Shown here: in pieces, positions 7,919-15,181 of the stretch | Layout: each line of letters starts with the position of its first letter | Numbering within the stretch: position 1 is the stretch's first letter | Origin: Nocardioides sp. S-1144 | Lineage (GTDB): Bacteria; Actinomycetota; Actinomycetes; Propionibacteriales; Nocardioidaceae | Reading direction: 5' to 3' | DNA length: 64,000 nucleotides | Assembly: GCF_005954645.2 (NCBI RefSeq) | Contig: NZ_CP040695.2 | Span: forward strand, 248,001-312,000 | Made by a program: the position numbers and the translations under genes | The notes under the pieces: model-generated | Told to the model about the DNA's origin: nothing | Database searches by the model: none | Seen by the model: only the letters and a program-made list of their open reading frames with translations

Positions 7919-9007
7919 TCACCTCAGGACGTCGGGCGCGGACTCGTCGTCGAGCCAGTCGCGGCCGTCGTCGTGCAGGTCGCGGTCGCGGGCGCCCGGC
8001 TTGCGGTCCTTGCCGCCGCGACCCCGGCCACCGGCGCCTGCGGCGCCGGCCCCGGCTCCCGCGCCGCCGCTGCGACCGAGCGTGCCGGCCGAGCCCGTCG
8101 GGCCACCGGCACCGATCGGACGGACGGCCCCGGCGCTCCCGGGGGTGCCGGCGACGGGTGCGGCGCCCGCCGCCGAGCCGGCCATCGGGGCCATCGGGGC
8201 CATCGCCCCGACCGCACCGGGTGCGGCGGGTGCCGCCGCGCCCACGGCGCCGGCGGCACCGCCGACGACACCGGGTGACACCCCGGACGCCAGGGACCCC
8301 TGCGGGGCTCCGGGGGCCAGGGACGACGGCCCCTGGGCGGTGCCCGGGGTGGTGAAGTCGGCGGGGTCGTCCCAGTCGGGGCAGTGCGGGTGGACCGGGG
8401 TGACCGGGGTGACGACGTGCGGGCCGTCGACACAGACGCACGGGCTCGCGCCGCAGCGCGGGCAGCCGTCGACCGTCCGGCACTGGCACGGGTCGGACCC
8501 GCAGCGCGGGCAGCGCATGGTCGGCGGCGGTGGGGGAGGCGTCGTCGGTGCCTGGATCGGCACCGAGCCGCGCGGCTCGTCGGCCCGGATGGACTTCATC
8601 ACCGCGATGCCGTGGCGCAGCGCGGCCTCCTGCGAGTCCGAGGTGCTGGCCGCGGCGTGGTCGCGCTCGACGACGTGGGCGCCGTCGTCGGGCAGCCGGC
8701 CGTCGATGTCGCGCTTGCGGTTCTTGGCCGACTTGGTCTCCTCGGCCAGCTCCGCGAGCGCCCGCGAGCCGCGACGCAGGTCGAGCGCGCCCTCCTCGAG
8801 CACCGCGGCGAGGTCGAGGAACGCCGCCCGCAGCGCCGGGCCGGTCTGCCCGCCGACGTCGACGGAGCTGATGCCGCGTCGCACGTCGGCCGAGGCGTTC
8901 TTGAGAACCGCCGCGCAGCGCGCCCAGTCGTCGGCGTGCCGCTCGATGCGGAACGGGTGGGGTCGCTCGACCAGCTCGTGGAGCCGGCCCTCGTTCGCCC
9001 CGCCCAT
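7919..9007 (-). CDS. WXG100/PPE-like protein with double zinc ribbon and Pro/Ala/Gly tail
   Basis: A 362-aa protein in three parts. Residues 1-110 are helical and resemble WXG100/PPE-like domains (ADDWARCAAVLKNASADVRRG, then a long helix). Residues 160-190 hold two near-identical zinc-ribbon knuckles, CPRCGSDPCQC and CPRCGASPCVC, giving eight cysteines. The rest is a long Ala/Gly/Pro/Met-rich linker ending in the acidic motif GRDWLDDESAPDVLR. A similar acidic W...AP.V tail is common in actinobacterial PPE-like, type VII-secreted proteins. Its ATG shares one base with the stop of the upstream helical gene (TGATG), so the two are coupled. No secretion genes are in the window. The role is unknown. 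Confidence 0.7.
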   Translation of the reverse strand: MGGANEGRLHELVERPHPFRIERHADDWARCAAVLKNASADVRRGISSVDVGGQTGPALRAAFLDLAAVLEEGALDLRRGSRALAELAEETKSAKNRKRDIDGRLPDDGAHVVERDHAAASTSDSQEAALRHGIAVMKSIRADEPRGSVPIQAPTTPPPPPPTMRCPRCGSDPCQCRTVDGCPRCGASPCVCVDGPHVVTPVTPVHPHCPDWDDPADFTTPGTAQGPSSLAPGAPQGSLASGVSPGVVGGAAGAVGAAAPAAPGAVGAMAPMAPMAGSAAGAAPVAGTPGSAGAVRPIGAGGPTGSAGTLGRSGGAGAGAGAAGAGGRGRGGKDRKPGARDRDLHDDGRDWLDDESAPDVLR

Positions 9008-9399
9008 CAGACCGCTCCGTCGATCGTCGCGACCCGGCCGTTGATCTGGTCGAGGTAGCCCTGGATGGTGTCCTCGACCCGGTTCAGCTCGTCGCGGTAG
9101 GACTGCAGCGACCCCGCGTGCTCCTCGAGCGCCTGGACCGAGGACAGCAGGGTCCGCAGGATCCGCTCGTGGGCGCCCAGCGTGTGGCGCGCCATCCGCT
9201 CCGGGAGGTGCCCGCCGCCGAACAGGTCACCCTCGACCTGCCGGGGGATGGACCCGCCGACGTCGCGCACGGTCTCCTCGACCAGGGCGATCAGGTAGCG
9301 GACGTCCTCCTCCTCGAGCCGGATCTCCTGCTGGCTCTGCTCGTACGGAGTCGTGGGCGACGGGGGGACCGCGACGGTCGGCGGGGTGGGACTGGTCAT
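9007..9399 (-). CDS. Small helical WXG100-like partner protein
   Basis: A 130-aa protein. After a Pro/Thr-rich leader of about 20 residues, the rest is predicted as two long amphipathic helices (RYLIALVEETVRDVG, then RMARHTLGAHERILRTLLSS and a final helix with YRDELNRVEDTIQGYLDQ). The size and pattern resemble ESX/WXG100 partner proteins, though the WXG turn itself is not present. A strong GAGGAGGAG ribosome site precedes the ATG. The gene overlaps its downstream neighbour by one base, so equal translation of the two, and possibly a heterodimer, is likely (inference). Confidence 0.65.
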   Translation of the reverse strand: MTSPTPPTVAVPPSPTTPYEQSQQEIRLEEEDVRYLIALVEETVRDVGGSIPRQVEGDLFGGGHLPERMARHTLGAHERILRTLLSSVQALEEHAGSLQSYRDELNRVEDTIQGYLDQINGRVATIDGAV

Positions 9400-9527
9400 G
9401 GGCTGCTCCTCCTCGGGGCGTGCGAGGGCGACCTACCCCCACCCGCGGCCCCACAAACGACGCGGACGCCGTCCTCGTCGCGGGCGCCCGGTTCCACGCC
9501 TGGGTCCGGTCCGGTAGACCTGGACCC

Positions 9528-10412
9528 GTGAAGACACGACACATCGGCAACGACACCGTCGGGCGCCTCGAGGTCGGGGCCGTCGGCCTCGGCCTGATGA
9601 CCTTCGACCAGACCGGCACGCAGCCGCGCGAGCAGCTCCTCGACACCGTGCGGGCCGCGCTCGACGCGGGCGTCACCCTCTTCGACACCGCCGACGCCTA
9701 CGGGCCCGCCGACGAGCTCGGAGCCGACGCGATGGGGGCCAACGAGCGGCTGGTCGCGGGGATCCTCGACGAGCTCGGCGTGCGCGACCAGGTGGTGCTC
9801 GCCACCAAGGGCGGGCACACGCGCACCGGCGACGGCGGCTGGGACCTCGACTCGTCGGCGTCCCACCTGCACGCGGCGGTCGACGCCAGCCTCGGCCGCC
9901 TCGGCGTCGAGCAGATCGCGCTGTGGCAGCACCACCGGCCCGACCCGAAGGTCGACTACGCCGCCGTGATGGAGACCCTCAAGGACATCGCTTCCACGGG
10001 CAAGGTCGCGCGGATCGGGCTCTCGAACGCCGACCCCGAGCAGATCCGGCTGGCCCACGCGGTGCTCGGTGATGCCCTGGTGAGCGTGCAGAACCAGTTC
10101 TCGCCCGCCTTCCGGTCCAGCCGTCCCGAGATCGACGTCTGCGAGGAGCTCGGCCTGGCCTTCCTGCCGTGGAGCCCGCTCGGCGGCCTGCGGAGCGCGA
10201 AGGGCCTGGCCGAGGAGCACCCGGCCTTCGCCCGGGTCGCCGAGGCCCGCGGGGTCAGCGCCCAGCAGGTGGCCCTGGCCTGGGAGCTGGCCCAGTCGCC
10301 GGTCGTGATCCCCATCCCCGGGGCGAAGCGGCCCTCCTCGATCCAGGACTCCGCCGAGGCCGTGCACCTCGAGCTCACCGCCGACGAGCTCGCCGCGCTC
10401 GACGCCGACTGA
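9528..10412 (+). CDS. Aldo/keto reductase
   Basis: A 294-aa NADPH-dependent oxidoreductase of the aldo/keto reductase superfamily, a TIM barrel that reduces aldehydes and ketones. The catalytic tetrad is visible: Asp53 and Tyr58 in LFDTADAYGP, Lys94 in LATKGGH and His136 in LWQHHRPD. The C-terminal segment PIPGAKRPSSIQDSAEA carries the usual cofactor-binding Arg/Ser pattern. The GTG start follows TAGACC by 7 nt (leaderless type); an open frame further upstream lacks family similarity. A MerR regulator follows on the same strand after a strong hairpin and may control or share its expression. The substrate cannot be read from sequence. Confidence 0.9.
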   Translation: MKTRHIGNDTVGRLEVGAVGLGLMTFDQTGTQPREQLLDTVRAALDAGVTLFDTADAYGPADELGADAMGANERLVAGILDELGVRDQVVLATKGGHTRTGDGGWDLDSSASHLHAAVDASLGRLGVEQIALWQHHRPDPKVDYAAVMETLKDIASTGKVARIGLSNADPEQIRLAHAVLGDALVSVQNQFSPAFRSSRPEIDVCEELGLAFLPWSPLGGLRSAKGLAEEHPAFARVAEARGVSAQQVALAWELAQSPVVIPIPGAKRPSSIQDSAEAVHLELTADELAALDAD

Positions 10413-10419
10413 GCGCCCG

Positions 10420-10448
10420 CGACCGGCTCCCGGCCCGGGGGCCGGTCG
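10420..10448. terminator. GC-rich hairpin between aldo/keto reductase and merR
   Basis: The arms CGACCGGC and GCCGGTCG pair perfectly around a 13-nt GC-rich loop that can itself fold. It starts 8 bp after the reductase stop and ends right against the TAGGCT -10 box of the MerR gene. It could end the first transcript, act as a regulator site overlapping the promoter, or both. There is no T-tract. Confidence 0.45.
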
Positions 10449-10460
10449 TAGGCTCGTCCC

Positions 10461-10823
10461 GTGCGGATCGGTGAGCTCGCGGCGGCGACCGGGGTCAGCG
10501 CGCGCTCCCTGCGCTACTACGAGGACGTCGGGCTGATCGGGTCGACCCGGGCCCCCAACGGCTGGCGGCGCTACGACGCCGGCTCGGTGGCCCGGGTGAT
10601 CGAGATCCAGCACCTCTTCGCGGCCGGGCTGTGCAGCACGACGATCGCCACGCTGCTGCCGTGCCTGACCGCGCCGGCCGCTGAGCGCACCGGCCTCCTC
10701 GAGCGGGTGCTCGAGGAGGAGGTCGAGCGGCTCGAGCAGCGTCGGCGCGACGTCGAGCGCGAGCTCGAGGTGCTCCGTGCCCTCCGGGAGCAGACGCTCG
10801 AGCGCCCCGGCCCCCCCTCCTGA
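10461..10823 (+). CDS. MerR-family transcriptional regulator
   Basis: A 120-aa regulator. Residues 1-68 form the MerR winged helix (MRIGELAAATGVSARSLRYYEDVGLI, then NGWRRYDAGSVARV) and 75-115 the dimerisation coiled coil (LLERVLEEEVERLEQRRRDVERELEVL). There is no C-terminal sensor domain and no metal-binding cysteine pattern, so the inducer is unknown. Such proteins bind between over-spaced -35 and -10 elements and untwist the DNA. The GTG start follows TAGGCT by 6 nt, so the mRNA is probably leaderless. The likely target is its own or the aldo/keto reductase promoter (inference). Confidence 0.88.
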   Translation: MRIGELAAATGVSARSLRYYEDVGLIGSTRAPNGWRRYDAGSVARVIEIQHLFAAGLCSTTIATLLPCLTAPAAERTGLLERVLEEEVERLEQRRRDVERELEVLRALREQTLERPGPPS

Positions 10824-10874
10824 GGAACCGGCAGGCTCGGGGTCGGTCGCGGCTCGCGTCGGTCGTGGGTCGGG

Positions 10875-11339
10875 TCAGTCGCGGGTCGCGTCGGTGGCGA
10901 AGCCGGCGCCCCCGGTGCGCTCCTCCGGCGTCTGCGTCTCCTCGAACACGGTGATCTGCTGGTCGGCCGGGGCGTCGAGGCGGGCGTTCAGCGACCGCCA
11001 CGGCGTCAGGACCGGGCCGGCCACGTGCCGCGCGCCGGCCGCGACCAGGCGGGCCGTGGTGGCGCCGGCGTCGTCGACCTCGAACGCGAGCCGGATCGCG
11101 GCGGTGCCGCCGTCGGCGACGTCCTCGACGGCGTCGATCGCGCGGCGGTGCGCCGGCGAGGCGAGCTCCAGCGTCGCCCGCCCGGCCTCGAGGATCGCCA
11201 CCCGGTCCTCCCCGCCGGTGGCGAACGCCGCCGACTCCGGCAGGCCGAGGGCGTCGCGGAAGAACGCCACGGCCTCGTCGAAGTCGGGGACCTCGAGGAC
11301 CACCCGCAGCTGTCGTACCCGTCCCTCGTCGCTCGTCAT
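10875..11339 (-). CDS. VOC-family protein (glyoxalase/bleomycin resistance fold)
   Basis: A 154-aa protein with the repeated beta-alpha-beta-beta-beta units of the vicinal-oxygen-chelate fold (LRVVLEVPDFDEAVAFFRDALGLPE in the first half, IRLAFEVDDAGATTARLVAAGAR in the second). Members are metal-dependent isomerases, dioxygenases or drug-binding proteins. Here the usual N-terminal metal histidine is replaced (VVLEV), so a binding role is possible. The ATG is the last plausible start before the conserved first strand. It is convergent with merR and shares its strand with the YjbR-type gene upstream. Confidence 0.82.
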   Translation of the reverse strand: MTSDEGRVRQLRVVLEVPDFDEAVAFFRDALGLPESAAFATGGEDRVAILEAGRATLELASPAHRRAIDAVEDVADGGTAAIRLAFEVDDAGATTARLVAAGARHVAGPVLTPWRSLNARLDAPADQQITVFEETQTPEERTGGAGFATDATRD

Positions 11340-11389
11340 GACGCCAGGATCCCTCCTGAAACCGGTGTGAGGTTCCAGTGCGCGGTGGC

Positions 11390-11740
11390 TCAGACCGGCA
11401 GCCGGTCCGAGCGGTCGGCCACCAGCCCGGCCGCGGCCGTGAGCCGCCACGCCTCGAAGGTGAGCTCGGCCAGCTCGTCGCGCTCGACGCCGTCGAGGTG
11501 GACGACGACCCAGCCGAACGCCCCGGCGGTGAACTGCACCTCGAACACCTCGGGGCGCTCGGCCACCAGGGCCAGCTGCTCCGACAGCTCCTGCTTGAGG
11601 CCCACGGTCCGGGTGGGCTCCCACAGGTAGCCGAAGGTGTGCCCCGACACCTGGAGGCGGTGGTAGCGGGCGTGGTCGGTGCGGACGACCTCCGGCAGCT
11701 GGTGCACCAGGTCGAGGAAGTCGGCGATCCGGGACGGCAC
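11390..11740 (-). CDS. MmcQ/YjbR-family protein
   Basis: A 116-aa protein of the MmcQ/YjbR family (a CyaY-like fold sometimes described as DNA-binding). Typical features are the N-terminal helix with FLDLVHQLPEV, the strand HTFGYLWE, the helix after VGLKQE and the C-terminal FGWVVVHLDGVERDELAELTFEAWRL. The GTG at 11740 gives the normal family length; an upstream extension looks like non-coding shadow. The biological role of the family is not established. It sits 50 bp upstream of the VOC gene and may be co-transcribed with it. Confidence 0.75.
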   Translation of the reverse strand: MPSRIADFLDLVHQLPEVVRTDHARYHRLQVSGHTFGYLWEPTRTVGLKQELSEQLALVAERPEVFEVQFTAGAFGWVVVHLDGVERDELAELTFEAWRLTAAAGLVADRSDRLPV

Positions 11741-11807
11741 CGGTCCATGATGACGCCCACACCGACGCAGACGTGCCGTTCGGGGTGAGGGGGACCAGAC
11801 TGGGGTC

Positions 11808-12608
11808 ATGACGACGCGGGACATCACGACCTGGCTGACCGACATGGACGGCGTCCTCGTGCACGAGGAGGTGCCGATCCCCGGTGCGACCGAGTTCATC
11901 GACGCGCTCAAGGCGTCGGGCCTGTCGTTCCTGGTGCTGACCAACAACTCGATCTACACCCCGCGCGACCTGCGCGCGCGGCTCCTCGGCAGCGGCATCG
12001 ACGTCCCCGAGAACGCGATCTGGACCTCGGCGCTGGCGACGGCGCAGTTCCTGGCCGAGCAGCGCCCGCACGGCACGGCCTACGTCGTGGGCGAGGCGGG
12101 ACTGACCACGGCGATGCACGACGTCGGCTACGTGATGACCGACCGCGACCCCGACTACGTGGTGCTCGGCGAGACCCGCACCTACTCGTTCGAGGCGATC
12201 ACCAGGGCGATCCGGCTGATCGCCGCCGGCGCCCGGTTCATCGCCACCAACCCCGACCCGAGCGGGCCGAGCCAGCACGGCCTGCTGCCCGCGACCGGGT
12301 CGGTGGCCGCCCTGATCAGCACCGCGACCGGCCGGACGCCGTACTTCATCGGCAAGCCGAACCCGCTGATGATGCGCAGCGCCCTCAACCGGCTCGACGC
12401 GCACTCCGAGTCGACGGTGATGGTCGGCGACCGGATGGACACCGACATCATCAGCGGCCTGGAGGCCGGCCTGCGCACCGTGCTCGTCACCACCGGCTCG
12501 ACCCGCCCCGAGCAGATCGAGACCTTCCCGTACCGCCCGACCCAGGTCGTCGACTCGATCGCCGACCTGGTCGCCCTCGTCGGCACCGACGTCGAACCGC
12601 AGGACTGA
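11808..12608 (+). CDS. HAD-IIA (NagD-like) phosphatase
   Basis: A 266-aa haloacid-dehalogenase-type hydrolase of subfamily IIA. Motif I is [10 protein letters not shown] (Asp12 nucleophile, Asp14 acid/base), motif II is LTNNS, the lysine of motif III lies in [10 protein letters not shown] and motif IV is [10 protein letters not shown]2-type cap lies between motifs II and III. NagD relatives dephosphorylate nucleotides or small sugar and glycerol phosphates; the exact substrate is not predictable. The start follows CAGACT by 6 nt. The 3' end is followed at once by an array of palindromic repeats. Confidence 0.88.
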   Translation: MTTRDITTWLTDMDGVLVHEEVPIPGATEFIDALKASGLSFLVLTNNSIYTPRDLRARLLGSGIDVPENAIWTSALATAQFLAEQRPHGTAYVVGEAGLTTAMHDVGYVMTDRDPDYVVLGETRTYSFEAITRAIRLIAAGARFIATNPDPSGPSQHGLLPATGSVAALISTATGRTPYFIGKPNPLMMRSALNRLDAHSESTVMVGDRMDTDIISGLEAGLRTVLVTTGSTRPEQIETFPYRPTQVVDSIADLVALVGTDVEPQD

Positions 12609-12618
12609 CCCCGAGCCT

Positions 12619-12725
12619 CGCCGAGTCGGCGTTCGGGTTGAGCGCGAACGCCGACTCGGCGTCCTCTGACTTGAACCGGGCGCCGACTCGGCGTCCCGTG
12701 ACTTGAACCCGGCGCCGACTCGGCG
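12619..12725. repeat. Intergenic array of four 13-bp palindromes (family A, copy 1)
   Basis: Four copies of CGCCGACTCGGCG (the first inverted as CGCCGAGTCGGCG) start at 12619, 12649, 12681 and 12713, that is, with steps of 30, 32 and 32 bp. The first two copies form a long hairpin, extended by matching TTCG and CGAA flanks. The later spacers share the core TGACTTGAAC. An array with the same steps lies at 34923-35029. The location, between two genes on the same strand, suits a terminator or an insertion-tolerant repeat. Confidence 0.85.
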
Positions 12726-12743
12726 CTCTGGCAGGCTGCGCGC

Positions 12744-13901
12744 ATGACGACCTACGACGTGGTGCAGGTGCGGAGCGCGTTCCCCGCGCTGGCCGACGGG
12801 CTGGCGCGCTTCGACGGCCCGGGCGGGTCGCTGGTGCCACGACAGGTGGCCGACGCGATCGCGACCGCGATGTCGTGGGGGATGTGCCAGCGCGGCTCGC
12901 TGACCGAGCCCGAGCGGCGGGCCGAGGAGACCACGGTCGGCGCGCGTGCGGCGATGGCCGCCCACGTGGGCGCCGACCCGCGCGGCGTCGTCTTCGGCCG
13001 CTCGATGACGGCGCTGACCTTCGACCTGGCGCGCACCCTCGCGCAGGGCTGGGGTCCCGGCGACGAGGTGGTGGTGACCCGGCTCGACCACGACGGCGAC
13101 ATCCGGCCCTGGGTGACCGCGGCCGAGCGGGTCGGCGCGACGGTGCGGTGGCTCGGCTTCGACCCCGTCACCGCCGAGCTGGACGACGTCGCGACCGTGC
13201 TCACCGAGCGCACCCGGCTGGTGGCGGTCACCGGGGCGTCCAACCTGTTCGGCACCCGGCCCCCGGTGCGGGCGGTCGCGGAGGCCGCGCACGCCGCCGG
13301 CGCGCTGGTCCACGTGGACGCCGTCCACCTGGCCGCGCACGCCCCGGTCGACCTGACCGCGCTCGGCGCCGACTTCCTCACCTGCTCGCCGTACAAGTTC
13401 TTCGGGCCGCACCTCGGCGTGCTGGCCGCCGACCCGGCGCTGCTCGAGACGCTGCAGCCCGACAAGCTGCTGCCGTCCAGCGACGCCGTGCCCGAGCGCT
13501 TCGAGCTCGGCACCCTGCCCTACGAGCTGCTCGCCGGGGTGAGCGCCGCGGTGGCCTTCATCGACTCCGTCGGCGGCATGGCCGCGATCGAGGCCCACGA
13601 GGACGGCGTCCTCGCCCGGCTCCTCGACGCGCTGGCCGCGCTGCCGCACGTGCGGGTGCACGGCAGCCCCGCGCGCCGGACGCCGACGCTGCTGCTCCAC
13701 GTCGACGGCCGCACCGGCGACGAGGTGCGCGTGCACCTGGCCGGGCAGGGGATCGTGGCGCCGAACGGCAGCTTCTACGCCCTCGAGGCCTCCCGGCACG
13801 CCGGCCTCGGTGACGACGGCGGCGTCCGCGTCGGGCTGGCGCCGTACACGACCGACGGCGAGGTCGACCGGCTGGTCACCGCCCTGGCCGCCCTCGCCTG
13901 A
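12744..13901 (+). CDS. Class V aminotransferase / cysteine-desulfurase-like protein
   Basis: A 385-aa PLP enzyme of fold type I. The Schiff-base lysine is Lys218 in SPYKFFGPH, the cofactor aspartate is Asp192 in VHVDAVHLAAHAPVD, and the N-terminal FDGPGGSLVPRQVADAI fits the SufS/Csd-like subfamily. The flexible loop with the active-site cysteine of true cysteine desulfurases is not obvious near residues 320-350, so a different elimination or transamination substrate is possible. No Fe-S assembly genes are nearby. The ATG follows CAGGCT by 6 nt, immediately after the family A repeat array. Confidence 0.82.
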   Translation: MTTYDVVQVRSAFPALADGLARFDGPGGSLVPRQVADAIATAMSWGMCQRGSLTEPERRAEETTVGARAAMAAHVGADPRGVVFGRSMTALTFDLARTLAQGWGPGDEVVVTRLDHDGDIRPWVTAAERVGATVRWLGFDPVTAELDDVATVLTERTRLVAVTGASNLFGTRPPVRAVAEAAHAAGALVHVDAVHLAAHAPVDLTALGADFLTCSPYKFFGPHLGVLAADPALLETLQPDKLLPSSDAVPERFELGTLPYELLAGVSAAVAFIDSVGGMAAIEAHEDGVLARLLDALAALPHVRVHGSPARRTPTLLLHVDGRTGDEVRVHLAGQGIVAPNGSFYALEASRHAGLGDDGGVRVGLAPYTTDGEVDRLVTALAALA

Positions 13902-13910
13902 CCCCCCAAA

Positions 13911-13952
13911 CCCCCGCTGACCCGTCAGTGATCAGCGACGGGTCAGCGGGGG
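13911..13952. terminator. Bidirectional terminator hairpin
   Basis: A perfect 16-bp stem (13911-13926 with 13937-13952; arm core GCTGACCCGTC) encloses a 10-nt loop between two convergent genes. There is no T-run on the plus strand, as is common for terminators in very GC-rich actinobacteria. Part of the arm (GGTCAGCGGGG) is repeated just after the stem. Confidence 0.75.
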
Positions 13953-13975
13953 GTGGGGGTCAGCGGGGTTGGGGG

Positions 13976-15181
13976 CTAGAGGAACGTGCGGCCCTCGCCC
14001 CGGTAGGTCGGGACGACGTCGACCAGCGCGGCCTCCGGGTCGCCGGCCACCAGGTGCAGCGTGTCGACCCGCTCGCACAGCTCGCCGGCCTTGGCGTGCC
14101 GGAACCACACCCGGTCACCGAGGCGGAGCCGTCCGGCCGCGGCGCCGCGCAGCGGGGTCTGGACCTCGCCGGCGCCCTCGGAGCCGAGCATCGCCAGCCC
14201 CGCGGGGTAGGTCGGCACCGGGAGCCGGTCGCGCCCGACCGGCCCGGAGGCGATCCAGCCGCCGCCGGCGACCGTGACCAGCCCGGGGCCCGGACGCCGG
14301 GTCACCGCGAGGCCGAACAGGGCCGCCGGCACCGGGTCGAAGGAGTCGTAGCCGTCGAACAGGGCCGGCGCGAACAGCCCCGAGCCGGCCGCCACCTCGG
14401 TCACCGACACATCGGCCACCGTCGTCTCGATCGAGCCGGTGCCGCCGCCGTTGACGAACGACAGGTCGGCGACCTCCCGGACGGCGGCGACCACCGCGCC
14501 GCGGCGCTCGGTCAGCTCGGGCACCGAGGCCCGCTTGAGCCCGCGCACCGCGAGGCCCCTCAGCCGGTTGGCCGGCCGGTCGGCGAGCCCGGCGACCTGG
14601 CCCTCGTAGGCCATCAGCCCGACCAGCGCGAACGCCGGGTCCTCGCCCACCGCGCGGGCCAGCGCAACGGCGTCGGCGACGGAGTGGACCGGCGAGCGCC
14701 GCGGCCCGAGGTGCACCCGGCTGCCGGTCAGCCGCTCGGCCACGCGCAGCGACGCGTCGAGGTCGAGACAGACCCGGATCGGCACCTCGACCTCCCGGAC
14801 GACGCTGCGCACCAGGTCGAGCGACTCGACCGAGTCGACCATCAGCGTGACCCGCTCGAGCAGCACCGGGTCGGCGGCCAGCTCGCGCAGCGCGTCGCGC
14901 TCCGCGGTCGGGTAGCCGACGACGACGTCCTCGTGCTCCTCGGCGAGCCAGAGCGCCTCGGTGAGGGTGAAGGCCAGCACACCGGCGTACCCCTCGCGCG
15001 CGAGGACGCGGTCGAGCAGGGCCCGGCAGCGCACCGACTTCGACGCCACCCGGATCGGCGTCCCGGCCGCGCGGCGGGCCAGGTCGGCGGCGTTCGCGTC
15101 GAAGGCGTCGAGGTCGACCACCGCCACGGGTGCGTCGAGGTGCTGCGTCGCGCGCTCGATGCGGGCATGCTGGCTCGTCAT
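13976..15181 (-). CDS. Amino acid deaminase/aldolase (fold-type III PLP enzyme)
   Basis: A 401-aa protein related to D-threonine aldolase and D-serine dehydratase. The alanine-racemase-like barrel starts with VAVVDLDAFDANAADLARR, and Lys48 in RVASKSVRC is the likely Schiff-base lysine. A glycine-rich phosphate-binding turn is present (NGGGTGS). The C-terminal RHAKAGELCERV offers the His/Cys pair that binds zinc in this group. It should act on a D-amino acid or a beta-hydroxy amino acid. Its start codon overlaps that of the divergent lactone oxidase by two bases (CATG), a pairing that suggests shared control. Confidence 0.82.
   Translation of the reverse strand: MTSQHARIERATQHLDAPVAVVDLDAFDANAADLARRAAGTPIRVASKSVRCRALLDRVLAREGYAGVLAFTLTEALWLAEEHEDVVVGYPTAERDALRELAADPVLLERVTLMVDSVESLDLVRSVVREVEVPIRVCLDLDASLRVAERLTGSRVHLGPRRSPVHSVADAVALARAVGEDPAFALVGLMAYEGQVAGLADRPANRLRGLAVRGLKRASVPELTERRGAVVAAVREVADLSFVNGGGTGSIETTVADVSVTEVAAGSGLFAPALFDGYDSFDPVPAALFGLAVTRRPGPGLVTVAGGGWIASGPVGRDRLPVPTYPAGLAMLGSEGAGEVQTPLRGAAAGRLRLGDRVWFRHAKAGELCERVDTLHLVAGDPEAALVDVVPTYRGEGRTFL

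Noticed and set aside
7919..9399. A complete type VII secretion locus
   Set aside because: Neither an EccC-type ATPase nor EccB, EccD, EccE or mycosin genes are near; only two WXG-like proteins are present, so it is treated as an orphan pair.
12619..12725. CRISPR-like array (regular repeats and spacers)
   Set aside because: The repeat is only 13 bp, the spacers are 17-19 bp and nearly identical to one another, there are four units, and no cas genes are present. A dispersed palindromic element fits better.
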